A stretch of 64,000 nt of DNA from Limonium bicolor (taxonomy: Eukaryota; Streptophyta; Magnoliopsida; Caryophyllales; Plumbaginaceae), in the NCBI GenBank assembly GCA_023374045.1, contig CM041776.1, positions 276,543,039-276,607,038 of the forward strand, read 5' to 3'. Position 1 is the stretch's first letter. Every line of letters begins with the position of its first letter. Under the pieces are notes generated by a model, which made no database searches, was not told the origin of the DNA, and saw only the letters and a program-made list of their open reading frames with translations. Both the position numbers and the translations under genes were made by a program. Shown piece after piece: positions 47,492 to 58,981 of the stretch.

Positions 47492-48443
47492 ATGAAGCAT
47501 CCTCCGATTCAACTAAATTCAAAAGATTAGCACCAATCCAAGAAAGACATAGAATTCAAAAAAATCCAAGAAATCTATACATGAATATATATAATGTGGA
47601 GTGTTTGTTGGTCAGGCCCAAAGTACATAGACCCTATCTTAATCTCTACGACTTACCCATTTTGAGAGTCCCTAGTTATCCCTTCTTTTTCAGAAGTTTT
47701 AACCACTGGAGACTTAAGAGTACTAGACTTCCTCTATTTGATTTTCAAAGTAAGAGACTTATCCTTCATTCCTGATTTGAAAACAATGCCTTTACCTTCC
47801 TTCTGGATACACTTATTCATTGTAAGCTTATCATCATCAATAATCTGAGAACTCCCTGCCTTGCCTTCACCTCTTGCATCAGAATCAATACCAACATTGA
47901 TGTTGCAACCCACTACCTGGTTGTATTCCATAATGCTCTTGTTGTCTTCCATCAGCATGTCATCACCAATCACCAGCCTCATGTTGATAAGTGATACTTC
48001 TGCAAGAAAGAGCAAGGTTTTTATATTTTATTACTTCTTTGAAATCAAGAATTTAAATACTGACCTGGACGCCTCAGACGCATACAAATCTTTTCCTTAA
48101 GTAATCGGACACTCTGATCCATCTCTGCTTAAACATTATAAAGAGTGATAGCAACACTTGGCAGTTCGCAACGCACTTTAAACTTGACAACCGTCGAAGA
48201 AGACTGAGCAGGAGCGGCTGATGCATCATCACCTCCTTTCTTGAAAATTTCATCCACCATTTCCATGGTAGTCATGATCTGCTTTACGTCCAATATTTTG
48301 TTTGCGCATACCATTTCGCTGGGGCTGCCCTGCTCCTCGCTGAAACTCGACTCAAAATTCTCATCATCGTATACTCTCACTTCCACGTGACAACCATGAA
48401 AGAACCTGCACATCATTGCATTCCAATCATCCTGAAGAGCCTC
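46400..48443 (-). pseudogene. Ubiquitin-like/SANT gene copy (units 3 to 2)
   Basis: Same gene as at 18650-20691. The N-terminal exon is at 48440-48130 (RFFHGCHVEVRVYDDENFE..), the Ubl second half at 48015-47734 and the SANT block at 47160-46813. A downstream minus-strand exon-like piece (LETYTQSIHKEKG..VDYDERRLRGLI) is at 46560-46431. It is 5'-cut by the Copia LTR at 48444. Stops between blocks are the same as in the other copies, so they predate the array. Confidence 0.5.
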
Positions 48444-48653
48444 TATAACACCCGATATGGGTAACTGTCCAGCAATCTAGCTTCCATGTGAAGAGCATAT
48501 GTAGTTTAATATATGTATTGCTCGTCTTTAGTCTCCTAGGGTGTACTTATATATATGCTCTCATAGCTCTCTTCTGTAATGATGATACGCATTCTGTAAT
48601 TACAGAATTACACCAATACAATAATATTTTATTTTCTCTCATGGTATCAGAGC
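48444..48653 (+). mobile_element. Copia-type LTR with primer-binding site (unit 3)
   Basis: Here the LTR start has changed from TGTAACACCC to TATAACACCC. The primer site TGGTATCAGAGC is at 48642-48653. Confidence 0.72.
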
Positions 48654-48699
48654 AAGGTTGTCAAGGAGTTTCCCTTCAGTATTTTTTAGTTTTGTACCA

Positions 48700-49740
48700 G
48701 TCTGTAGAGGCTGAGATTACTTGCCAAGGAGAAAATATAGTGGTGTTATGATGAGAGCTGTCAAGATACTTATACGGTAAGTACAAAGATAACTCTCGAG
48801 CAAACCACCACCACTAGAAATTTAAGGATTACCAACAAAAATTAGAAATAATTTTTTTTGTCATGAAATTTTTTGTTGCTATGAATTGCAATTAGCTACT
48901 TAATAGTGACAAAATTCATCCATAATATTTTAAGCAACAAATTAGTTAGAAACTATCAATAAAATAATTTAGCTACTAATTTGTCCTTGTGAATTCATCA
49001 ATAAAGAAATTTTGTTACAATTAACAACAAATTAGAAACATAATAAGTTAGAAACAAATTTAGTTATTTTGAAATTAGTACTGAACAATGTCCCTTGAGA
49101 AACTTGATGCAAAACTTTGCAACAAAATTTGTACCAACATTAGTAATGAACAATGTCCCTTTGCAACTATGATGCAAAACTTTGCAACAACATTTGATTG
49201 GTAAGATGATTAAATTTTAGCAACACACATTAGATTACAAAATTTTGTATCAAGCAATGTTTGTGTTATTAATTGGTAATTTTAGAACAGTGGTGAAGGG
49301 GTTGTAAATTTTTCAACATTAATAACGTTGCTAATATTGCACACTAATTTGTTGTAAATTTTGCATTTGGATTGGTGTGGTAATTTGGTAACAAAAAAAA
49401 TCATTGCAAACTACAAATTTGCATTTGTAATCGTGTATATATATATATGGTTAATTTGTCTTGCTAAGTCATTAATTAGTTACATAATTACTTTGTTGAT
49501 GAATTCACAATGGTTAATCTAGTGGCTAAATTATGTCGTTGTTAGTTTGTTACAAAATTATTGCTAAAATGTCGTATAAGAATTTTGGTGAGGTTATTTT
49601 GCAATTATGTAGTTAATTAAAATCATACCAACATAAAAAATTTCTTGCTTACTTTTGTTGTTAATCCTTGAATTTTTAGTAGTGCACATGTTGCGAGACA
49701 ACACTATTTATGTTAGAAAACTATACATGTATCCAATACG
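48700..49740 (-). pseudogene. F-box gene fragment split by a CACTA element (unit 3)
   Basis: Same scrap as in unit 1, at about 48700-48811 and 49685-49725. Confidence 0.6.
48812..49684. mobile_element. Small non-autonomous CACTA element (unit 3)
   Basis: 873 bp with the same CACTA/TAGTG ends. One base of the right flank is missing. Confidence 0.85.
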
Positions 49741-49789
49741 ACGTAGTTTAATATATGTACTGCTAGTCTCTATTACAATGCCGGTATCT

Positions 49790-51569
49790 TTGGATACAAG
49801 TTCCCATAGCCACAATCTTACTTCTAAGTTATTGTAGCTCGTCAAGTGATGAATAAAGTAGTGGCATCAATATTAGCCCTCTTAACCTCCTTTCGTCATA
49901 ATCTACCCGCCATTCTTGGCCCTTTTCTTTGTGTATACTTTGAGTGTGTGTTTCCAATATAACCGATCTTCTTAGGCCCTCCAACGTGAAAAGAAAATAA
50001 CAGAAAATAAAATAACTGGTCTTCTTCTCTTACCACAAACAAGAAATGACAACTAATACTCTCAAGAACAGTAAAATTGGGTTTTGTTCACTGCACAGAC
50101 AAGAAATTCTCAAGAACCCAAGACTCTCATGTACTGTAACATTACATTCCATTGGGTTCGTTCACTGCACATACTCAAGAACTCCTAACATTATGTTACA
50201 TTGGATTGGGCAGATTCAGGTTTTCATCAACCAACAAATTACTATTGCCTTGTCCACATTTGTGTGTCTTACCAACTAACCTAGCAATGTTGCTCCAGTC
50301 AATCTGGGCGTCAGCTAAGGCGGCATGCATGATTTCGACTTCCATTGTGTGCACATCCGGTTCCTCCCACTTATAAAAATGCGATACCCCGGCCCTGTAC
50401 CAATAGGCTCTGTCTGTTCGATGAAGACCCATTGCAGTCATTGCAGTTGATGTGGCTCTCCAAGATTCATCAGGGAATAATCCCCGTTGGCGAGCCTGCG
50501 CAAAATCTTCCTCCTTGGTCCATCTTCTTGTTGCGGCATTGTTAACATGTGCCAAGCAATGAGACAATCAAGTGTGTTACTATGTGAAAGAAAACACATT
50601 AATCATCATACGATGATAATATAAGTAATATGCATATATAAACATCGTGATTTAATCTAGATAGATTTGAATTTAGTATCTTCATTCTTTGGTATATATT
50701 TTTAAGAATAATAGACCAATTCAACAAAACAAAGTAATCATCTTGCAATCCAAAGACCGCAGGTGATCTGGACGAGGTCAAGTAATTGAAGTAACGGAAA
50801 ACCCACTATGACATCCGAGCCGCAACTATAACATCAGAGGAACGAAAAAAGGGGAGAAAATTGTTCCTAAATGAAGCATCCTCCGATTCAACTAAATTCA
50901 AAAGATTAGCACCAATCCCAGAAAGACATTGAATTCAAAAAAATCCAAGAAATCTATACATGAATATATATAATGGTGAGTGTTGGTGTCAGGCCCAAAA
51001 GTACACATACCCTATCTTAATCTCTACGACTTCCCCTATTTTGAGAGTCCCTAGTTATCCCTTCTTTTTCAGAAGTTTTAACCACTGGAGAGTTAAGCGT
51101 ACTAGACTTCCTCTATTTGATTTTCAAAGTAAGAGACTTATCCTTCATTCCTGATTTGAAAACGATGCCTTTACCTTTCCTCTGGATACACTTATTCACT
51201 GTAAGCTTATCATCATCAATAATCTGAGAACTCCCTGCCTTGCCTTCACCTCTTGCATCAGAATCAATACCAACATTGATGTTGCAACCCACTACCTGGT
51301 TGTAGTCCATAATGCTCTTGTTGTCTTCCATCAGCATGTCATCACCAATCATCAGCATCATGTTGATAAGTGATACTTCTGCAAGAAAGAGCAAGATTTT
51401 TATATTTATTACTTCTTTGAAATCAAGAATTTAAATACTGACCTGGACGCCTCAGACGCATACAAATCTTTTCCTTAAGTAATCGGACACTCTGATCCAT
51501 CTCTACTTAAACATTATAAAGAGTGATAGCAACACTTGGCAGTTCGCAACGCACTTTAAACTTGACAAC
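49790..51569 (-). pseudogene. Ubiquitin-like/SANT gene copy (units 4 to 3), main part
   Basis: This copy has the longest SANT frame, 50567-50196: RWTKEEDFAQARQRGLFPDESW..TDRAYWYRAGVSHFYKWEEP, then a second block (MEVEIMHAALADAQIDWSNIARLVGKTHK). That makes two SANT/Myb-like repeats. The Ubl second-half exon is at 51394-51113. The Ubl first half is split: the solo LTR at 51570-55391 lies inside the exon, and its remainder is at 55397-55645. The insertion alone would inactivate it. Confidence 0.55.
50871..51569. repeat. Tandem array unit 4, left part
   Basis: Same start word as the other units; interrupted at 51569 by a solo LTR with the duplication ACAAC. Confidence 0.9.
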
Positions 51570-54500
51570 TGAAATACCCCAAACCTTGGTAAGTTGATTA
51601 AACATTAAAACATGATTTATTAAGACTAAAAAGAGTCTTAGAAACCCTAGTAAACAAATTTAAACAAAAGGAAACACAAATGTGCTTTAAAGTCAATAAG
51701 AGCCAAAATGTGCTCTAAGCTTGGGATAAACTTGAGTAAGACCTAATGAGCTTACCAAGACCTCATTTATATACTAATGAATATATTAAACCAATTACCA
51801 AAGAAAACCAAGCTTGAAAACAAGTTAAAACACAAAATGTGCTTTAAGAAGTCTTAAAGCACGTTTTTGAAAAATTGTCTTGTAAATGAGTTTTGAGTGG
51901 CTAAATGTCCATCATTACTCTAAAATATATATGTGTACTATATAGTATCACATTTGGGTGGCTATATTAGTGGGAAATCAAAAATTTCACTTCTAAGTGC
52001 CTTGTTTAGGTGAATAGTGATTTTTATAATCTATTTTGTAACATATGTTGTATAAGTAATTAAATTGACAAATGAAGACTATAATACCCTCATATTAATA
52101 AGGGGGCCGGTTTTCCTTAAGTGTGGTGACTCACCACTCTCTTATTAATGTATTAAGTAAGTAAAGATAAGTAAATAAACTACTTTTTACTTTATTACTA
52201 CAAATATCTCTTAAAAGCAAATTCTATCTCATTCTCATTTCTTTCCTTCATTCCCACGGTTTGCAAACACCACCTTCTTCCTTTCTTCTTTGTTCTCTCA
52301 CGGTATACCATCACCACCATTAGAGCTTCACCTTTGACCTCTTGCTAAATCAAGCTCACTTGTCCAAATCAAAAACAAACACCACCAATCTCTTCCTCTC
52401 ATCAAGCTCTTCATTCCTATCTTCTCAAAACTCCAAGAGCTCCATTTCGGTGCCAAGGTGTTCCCCATTGAAGGAGCTTGAGCTTGTATTTTGACATATT
52501 GTTGATCTCCTTTGCTTCTAGGTAAGGAATCTCAAACAAAAATCAAGTTTCCCCCTTGTTTTTGTCATGTCCGAAAATACACATTAATATAGCTCTTTGT
52601 GTGACTTTGTTCTAGCTTCATTGCAACTCTTCATGGACTAGGTGGAGTCCTCTCTTGTTATATATTCAAACTCTCTTCAAAGATCAAGGTAAAACAACTA
52701 CATTAATGTTTTGAAACAATGTCAAATTAGGGTTTACAATGAGATGAAGCCTATAGCTTGAATACTCATTATAATGTTTGTATATTGTCTAGAACTTGAC
52801 AAGGAATCAAAATACCATACGGTTTTGTAAGGAAACAAGAAGGAAGTATTTTGGAAAAAGAGGTAAATCTACTCACTTAAATGTTGTTTAATGCCTTAGG
52901 AGAAATGAGCCTATAAATGCTTATTAAAACTACCTAAAGAGCAAATGGTGAATGACTTAGTAAAGTGTTCTCAAGAGCTTAGTAAAAGGCATATGTGTTG
53001 TTGAGTGTATTTGCAGGTTAAAGGCATATATACTGTGGAAATTCAGTGTTTATGATTTAAGCACTTTAAGGGCCTAAGAGCCATGCATTTTAAGGGCCTA
53101 AGTGCCATGCAATTTAAGTTATGCACTATATTGTGATGTAGTGTGAATTTGGTGAAGTTGTGTAAGAAAGTGTTCTTGGTGTTTTAGTGTTCTAGGATGA
53201 TTAATGATGAAAATAATGTGCTAAGGTGTAACAAAATGCTAGGAGAAACTATGCCGAAATTTAGAAATTTCATAAGGAGTTCAAGATGTTGTAAAGGAAT
53301 TTTGATGAGCTAGGAAGTGTTCTAGAGTGTAATAAGGACTTAGGCATGATCTTGAGGTTTTAGTATGTACCAAAGTCATTATGGACTTAGATGAAGGCTT
53401 AGGCAAACTTTGGTAAGATAAGGAGAAAGTGTAAGCTTAGGAAAAGGGATTTCAAGAATGACTTAAGGAGTTTTAGTTTGTAGGAAATGATGTTAAAAGT
53501 AATGATGTTGTGTGGAAGAAATACCTAGGGATAATGATTGGGATAGGCAAGGAGCATCACTTAGAAACTTAAGGAGAAGACATTATAAGTGTTGGAGGCT
53601 TTGGAGGAATTTGGTTAAGTGTTTAAAGGCTTAGAAATTGAGTATAATGGCACGTCCGAACTTCCGTCCGAACTTGGAAGCTCGGACATGCCCTGTTACG
53701 CTTACAGTTTTCTGGATTTTAGGTAGTGTCCGAACTACCTTCCGAATTTGGAAGTTCGGACGCACCTGTTATTCTTAGGGATTATCCTCGAACTGTGTCC
53801 GAACTTTGGAAGTCCGGACACATGTTCGGACGTATGGATTTCTGGTTAGGATTTTCCTCGACTCATGTCCGAACTTCCGAAGTCCGGACACAAGTTCGGA
53901 CATGTGTCTGTTTTCTGTCAAAAATCACGGCTTGTGTCCGAACTTGGAAGCTCGGACACAAGTTCGGACAGGCCACTATATGGACCAAAAATTTTGTTTT
54001 AAGATGGGAATTGTTATCTAAAAATAGTAGTAGGTAGTAATGATATTATGAGGTTAAGTAAGACATGTTAGGTGAGTTTTAAAGGCAATTAAAAGGATGA
54101 GAAGTTGTAATAGGTGTAAAATAAAAATAAACTAGTAGTAATGGGTAGATAATGTTAACAATGGACTAGTGCGTTAATTAACCGACGTTACTAATGTGTT
54201 TAGGATTCTTCCAAGGTGGAAACCAGTCGAGGCAAGGACCGAGGTATGGTTTTCTTGCAGTCTGTTGCCTATCGGTTTACACCGGCTTGGGTGTTGTTTG
54301 CTTTTCTGCGTGTTACGACCTTATAAGATTAAGGCATGAAAAGAGTTTACAGTTGTTATACATTATGATGTTGTAAGGTTATGACTCTTTCCCTTGGCTG
54401 CCTAACAAGACCTAAATGTTTGCTTGTATGTGACTTAACAAAATATTGTAATCACTAACAAGTGCTAACCGGGGGAGTGAGGAGTCCGGTTGTTCCGGCC

Positions 54501-55391
54501 ACGCGTGTGATGGATGGGGGTCGATATCATATCCGGTTCGGCTCTCTTGGTGTATGTATAGGTGGTATTCCAATTTGGTTTCTACCCTCCCTTAGCTTAT
54601 CCAAAGCTAGTTACTGACTCACGTCGGGCCATAGGGGCATACGTATGTTATTTCGGTGTGCTTGGGATTACTATATCCGACACACCTTGGTATAAGTTAA
54701 CCGTTCCACATAACCGGACGGTAACGAGGATGGTAACGAGCTTAACATGGGATTGGTAAAAATCTCTAGGCTCATATGGTATACTAACTATGGTGAGAGG
54801 TTCCTTGTGAGAACCGAGCTTATGGTGTTATGGATTGATGTGTGATGCTATGCAATTTCCCTTGCTATGCTAAGGTGTATATATATGTTGGATGTTCTAA
54901 AATGAATGCCATGTTATTATGACAATTGGTTGCGCGTATCCCGGTAGTCGATGGGCTGCGCGTTAGCCATACCAGCAAAGGTGCTGACCCCTCGGGGGCT
55001 CCATATTTTTATTGCAGGATGAGGATCGAAGAGGCAGAGTGGCTCTAGGTCCTAGGTTGATATACTTTGGGATATGTTGGTTGTTTGGCCCGGGATGCGC
55101 CTGTGCACCCGAGGCGTTACATTTTGATACCGTTGTTATATAGTGTTGGATGATTATGGTTGGAGATGTATTGTAAATTAATTACTCGGTATGGTTGGTT
55201 AAGTTTATATATGGATGTTAGTTGCTATGCTCGGGAGTCTGATCATCAGACCGATACACTTGTATTTATTCTGCCTAGTTAACCACGTGGGTGGTTAACG
55301 GCGTTGTAACACCAAAGCGATTAGTCATTGTTTGGTTGGTTATTTCCGCTGCGATTTCGGTAGATGATAGGGGCGTTGTAGGGGTGTTACA
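51570..55391 (+). mobile_element. Solo LTR (3.82 kb) of the AlkB-carrying Gypsy family
   Basis: It begins TGAAATACCCCAAACC and ends GGGGTGTTACA, flanked by ACAAC (51565-51569 and 55392-55396). The first 366 bases are identical to the 3' LTR of the Gypsy element at 63635-64000. It contains leader-intron sites at 52522-53016 and 54244-55017. Between them is an array of TCCGAACTT/AAGTCCGGA inverted repeats (53653-53975). Confidence 0.93.
53653..53975 (+). repeat. Inverted-repeat array, TCCGAAC type, in the solo LTR
   Basis: At least four units of GTCCGAACTT..GAAGTCCGGACACA..GTTCGGAC, separated by 40-60 bp. Each unit is a potential hairpin. The GGTCCGGGAC type is absent here. Confidence 0.85.
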
Positions 55392-55396
55392 ACAAC

Positions 55397-55645
55397 CGTT
55401 GAAGAAGACTGAGCAGGAGCGGCTGATGCATCATCACCTCCTTTCTTGAAAATTCATCCACCATTTCCATTGTAGTCATGTGCTGCTCAACGTCCAATAT
55501 TTCGTTTACGCATACCATTTCGCTGGGGCTGCCATGCTCCTCGCTGAAACTCGACTCAAAATTCTCATCATCGTATACTCTCACTTCCATGTGACAACTA
55601 TGAATGAACTTACATCATTGCGTTCCAATTATCCTGAAGAGCCTC
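55397..55645 (-). pseudogene. Ubiquitin-like/SANT gene copy (unit 4), N-terminal piece
   Basis: The acidic N-terminal exon (VRVYDDENFESSFSEEHG..) cut from the rest of its Ubl domain by the solo LTR. Confidence 0.5.
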
Positions 55646-55854
55646 TGTAACACCCAATATGGGTAACTGTCCAGCAATCTAGCTTCCATGTGAAGAGCAT
55701 ATGTAGTTTAATATATATATTGCTCGTCTTTAGTCTCCTAGGGTGTACTTATATATATGCTCTCATAGCTCTCTTCTGTAATGATGATACGCATTCTGTA
55801 ATTACAGAATTACACCAATACAATAATTTTTATTTTCTCTCATGGTATCAGAGC
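55646..55854 (+). mobile_element. Copia-type LTR with primer-binding site (unit 4)
   Basis: LTR to 55842, then TGGTATCAGAGC at 55843-55854. Confidence 0.75.
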
Positions 55855-55889
55855 AAGGTTGTCAAGGAGTTTCCCTTCAGTATTTTTTA

Positions 55890-56970
55890 GTTTTGTACCA
55901 GTCTGCAGAGGCTGAGATTACTTGCCAAGGAGAAAATAGAGTGGTGTTATGATGAGAGGCTGTCAAGATACTTATACGGTAAGTACAAAGATAACTCTCG
56001 AGTATAACCACCACCACTAGAAATTTAATGATTACCAACAAAAATTAGAAATAATTTTTTTTGTCATGAAATTTTTTGTTGCTATCAATTGTAATTAGCT
56101 ACTTAATAGCAACAAAATTCGTCCATAATATTTTTAGCAACAAATTAGTTAGAAACTATCAATAAAATAATTTAGCTACTATTTGTCCTTGTGAATCATC
56201 AATAAAGAAATTTTGTTACAATTAACAACAAATTAGAAACATAATAAGTTAGAAACAAATTTAGTTATTTTGAAATTAGTACTGAACAATGTCCCTTGAG
56301 AAACTTGATGCAAAACTTTGCAACAACATTTGTACCAACACTAGTAATGAACAATGTCCCTTTGCAACTATGATGCAAAACTTTGCAACAACATTTGATT
56401 GGTAAGATGATTAATTTTAGCAACACATATTAGATTACAAAATTTGTATCAAGCAATGTTTGTGTTATTAATTGGTAATTTCAGAACAGTTGGTGAAGGG
56501 GTTGTAAATTTTTCAACATTAATAACGTTGCTAATATTGCACACTAATTTGTTGTAAATTTTGCATTTGGATTTGTGTTGGTAATTTGGTAACAAAAAAA
56601 TCATTGCAAACTACAAATTTGCATTTGTAATCGTGTATTATATAATATATATATATAATATATATATATATTATATATATATATGGTTAATTTGTCTTGC
56701 TAAGTCATTAATTAGTTACATAATTACTTTGTTGATGGATTCACAATGGTTAATCTAGTGGCTAAATTATGTCGTTGTTAGTTTGTTACAAAATTATTGC
56801 TAAAATGTCGTATAAGAATTTTGTTGAGGTTATGTTGCAATTATGTAGTTAATTAAAAATCATACCAACATAAAAATTTCTTGCTTACTTTTGTTGTTAA
56901 TCCTTGAATTTTTAGTAGTGCACCATGTTGCGAGACAACACTATTTTATGTTAGAAAACTATACATGTAT
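55890..56970 (-). pseudogene. F-box gene fragment split by a CACTA element (unit 4)
   Basis: Same scrap as in the other units, at about 55890-56014 and 56921-56965. Confidence 0.6.
56015..56920. mobile_element. Small non-autonomous CACTA element (unit 4)
   Basis: 906 bp. It is longer than the others because the TA run at 56636-56685 has expanded to about 50 bp. Confidence 0.85.
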
Positions 56971-57173
56971 CCAATACGACGTAGTTTAATATATGTACTG
57001 CTAGTCTCTATTACAATGCCGGTATCTTTGGATACAAGTTCCCATAGCCACAATCTTACTTCTAAGTTATTATAGCTCATCAAGTGATGAATAAAGTAGT
57101 GGCATCAATATTAGCCCTCTTAACCTCCTTCGTCATAATCTACCCGCCATTCCTGGCCCTTTTCTTTGTGTAT

Positions 57174-57368
57174 CGCTCTGATGACTAGAATACCGAGCTT
57201 AGGGATATACCGAGTTAGGAAACCTAGCTACAGATACCTAAGTGAACAGATTTGGAAAGGTTAACCACTAACTAAGTGTGGAATTACCTGGTTGTCGGGA
57301 AGATGCTATAACCATTGGACCGATAAGTGTGCAAGCATAATGCTAATGAAATGTTCATATAAATTCAG
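57174..57368 (+). other. Leader remnant of the Gypsy element
   Basis: CGCTCTGATGACTAGAATACCGAG matches the leader of the coding-free element at 28632 onward. It ends in TATAAATTCAG right at the gag ATG, which looks like a splice acceptor. Confidence 0.7.
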
Positions 57369-58050
57369 ATGGCAGGTAGACCACGAGGGAGAGGAGCGGG
57401 CCGCGGGCGCGGTACTGGAGATTTGGGTAGCCAGGGCGATGATACTACGGCACAGACTATGGCTGAGGCAGTTGCAGCCGCCGTAGCCCAGTTGGTACCC
57501 GATCTAGTTGCTGCTATTCAGCAAGGGCAGCAGCCCGGAGTTCAGCCACCACCACACCGCGCCACGAGAGACCAATTGGGTCAAGGCGTTGGCAGATCTT
57601 AGACCGCCATCATTCAATGGGGAGACTGATCCTCGAAAACTGGAGGCGTACATCTCCGAACTGGAGACCACCTACGAGACCTTGGCAGTACCTGCTGAAG
57701 CTAAGGTCCGTCTTGCTGCCTACTACTTGAAGGGTACGACGCAGAGTTGGTGGAAGTTGGTGAAGGAGGACAGGATGGCTGATCCTGAATTTGGTTGGAG
57801 GGAGTACACGGCTCTACTGCGAGCCAAGTACTACCTGGTGCACGTGCAGGAGGCCAAGCGCCTCGAGCTTGATAGTCTGAGGCAGGGAGATAAGATGTCG
57901 GTTGATGACTACTACACAGCATTCACCGGCCTTATCCACCTATTACCAGACCTTGGGTATTCGAACCGGGTGTTGGTGAACCAGTTCTACAATGGGCTAA
58001 GCCACCGTCTCCGCTATGGGATGGGGCCAGCTGAGTATACCACCTTGCAG

Positions 58051-58153
58051 GTAATTAGAGTACCTTATTGTGAATCAATTTATACCATGAGTGAATGTTA
58101 ATGTGAGTTGGTAAGTTGTTCTTGCGGGGCATGACTGACATCCTAAAATACAG
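58051..58153 (+). other. Intron 1 in gag (103 bp)
   Basis: TTGCAG|GTAATTAG to AAATACAG|GAGTGC, phase 0, AT-rich. A CTGAC branch-point-like word lies about 20 bases before the acceptor. Removing it joins capsid to the usual Gag C-terminal block in frame. Confidence 0.82.
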
Positions 58154-58415
58154 GAGTGCTATCATGCCGCTGCTAAGGTTGAAATTACCGTCCGTCTGAG
58201 GGACGAGGAGAATGCGCACAAGCGCAAGGCCACCAACGAGGGCCAGAATCAGCAAGGGTATGGGGAGGAAGGAAAGAAAAAGAAACCCTACCCTCAGCCC
58301 CAGAAGGGCCAGTACCAGGGTGACAAGGGCCAAGCCCAGACCACCACAGCTGATGAGCCACTGAAGCTCACGTATGCGTATGCGGCGAAGCCTCTACGCT
58401 CCTACCCGCCTAAGG

Positions 58416-58496
58416 GTAATTACTTAACCATGTGTCTAGTTGAGGTGTGTGTTGTTAAGATGGAAAGTGAGTATTAATTGTGTGTTGTTATAACAG
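58416..58496 (+). other. Intron 2 in gag (81 bp)
   Basis: TAAGG|GTAATTAC to GTTATAACAG|CTAGCG, phase 1. Removal leads in frame into the zinc knuckles. The intron contains in-frame stops. Confidence 0.8.
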
Positions 58497-58836
58497 CTAG
58501 CGCGGGTTCTGGACCGGAGCGCCACTTTTACTGTAAGTGGTGCAATGGAGACCACCCCGGCAAAGACTGCAAGGGAAATGATGTGAGGTGCCGTCACTGC
58601 CAGAGATGGGGCACCGTGAGTTTGAGTGTTGGACGAACCCCAACAGCAGGAACTACAAGCCAAAAGGGCAGTGGAAGGGTAATACTACCACGACCACTGA
58701 AGGCCGAAGGCGATTACTCAGCAGACTTCTGACAAGAAGTACACTGAATCCCAGAAGGGGAAGGCTACGGGGTCCGGCAAGGCCACCCTGAATGTGGTGG
58801 ACCGGTCTGAGGCACCAGGATCCTCTTCGAGACCAG

Positions 58837-58981
58837 GTACCGCCTAAACTGTTAAATGAAAAAGTGATTGCTTACCGCATTTCATGCATGAGTGTTAGCA
58901 AGTCTAAGGGTATAAACAATATAAGTAAAGAGTTAGAATATAATGTGGAAAACACCTAAAGATAGGCAATTTGAAACTTAG
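58837..58981 (+). other. Candidate intron 3, gag to AlkB (145 bp)
   Basis: ACCAG|GTACCG to GAAACTTAG|GAACC, AT-rich. The join is phase 1 and would fuse Gag to the AlkB domain in frame (..SSSRPG-TFNIC..). A longer alternative from the same donor to the acceptor GAATTAG|GC at 59898 would also be in frame and would skip AlkB to reach protease. Confidence 0.6.

Larger units (their letters stand above)
47492..50870. repeat. Tandem array unit 3 (3379 bp)
   Basis: Complete unit, same internal order as unit 1, very similar to units 2 and 4. Confidence 0.92.
55392..57169. repeat. Tandem array unit 4, right part (truncated)
   Basis: Unit 4 resumes at the duplicated ACAAC and runs to TTTCTTTGTGTAT. 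There it joins Gypsy sequence, about 900 bp before the unit would end. Confidence 0.9.
57369..58836 (+). pseudogene. Gag, three exons, two frameshifts
   Basis: Gag packages the element RNA. The start MAGRPRGRGAGRGRG is basic and Arg/Gly-rich. A frameshift near 57570 separates it from the capsid core (LRPPSFNGETDPRKLEAYISELE..YLKGTTQSWW..YNGLSHRLRYGM). Exon 1 ends at 58050. After an intron the frame continues with ECYHAAAKVE (58154-58415). A second intron is followed by two CCHC knuckles (CKWCNGDHPGKDC and CRHCQRWGH..EC, 58540-58630), the second broken by a one-base loss near 58603. The exon then ends at the donor CCAG|GTACCG. Exon joins keep the reading frame exactly, which supports the introns. 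Confidence 0.88.
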
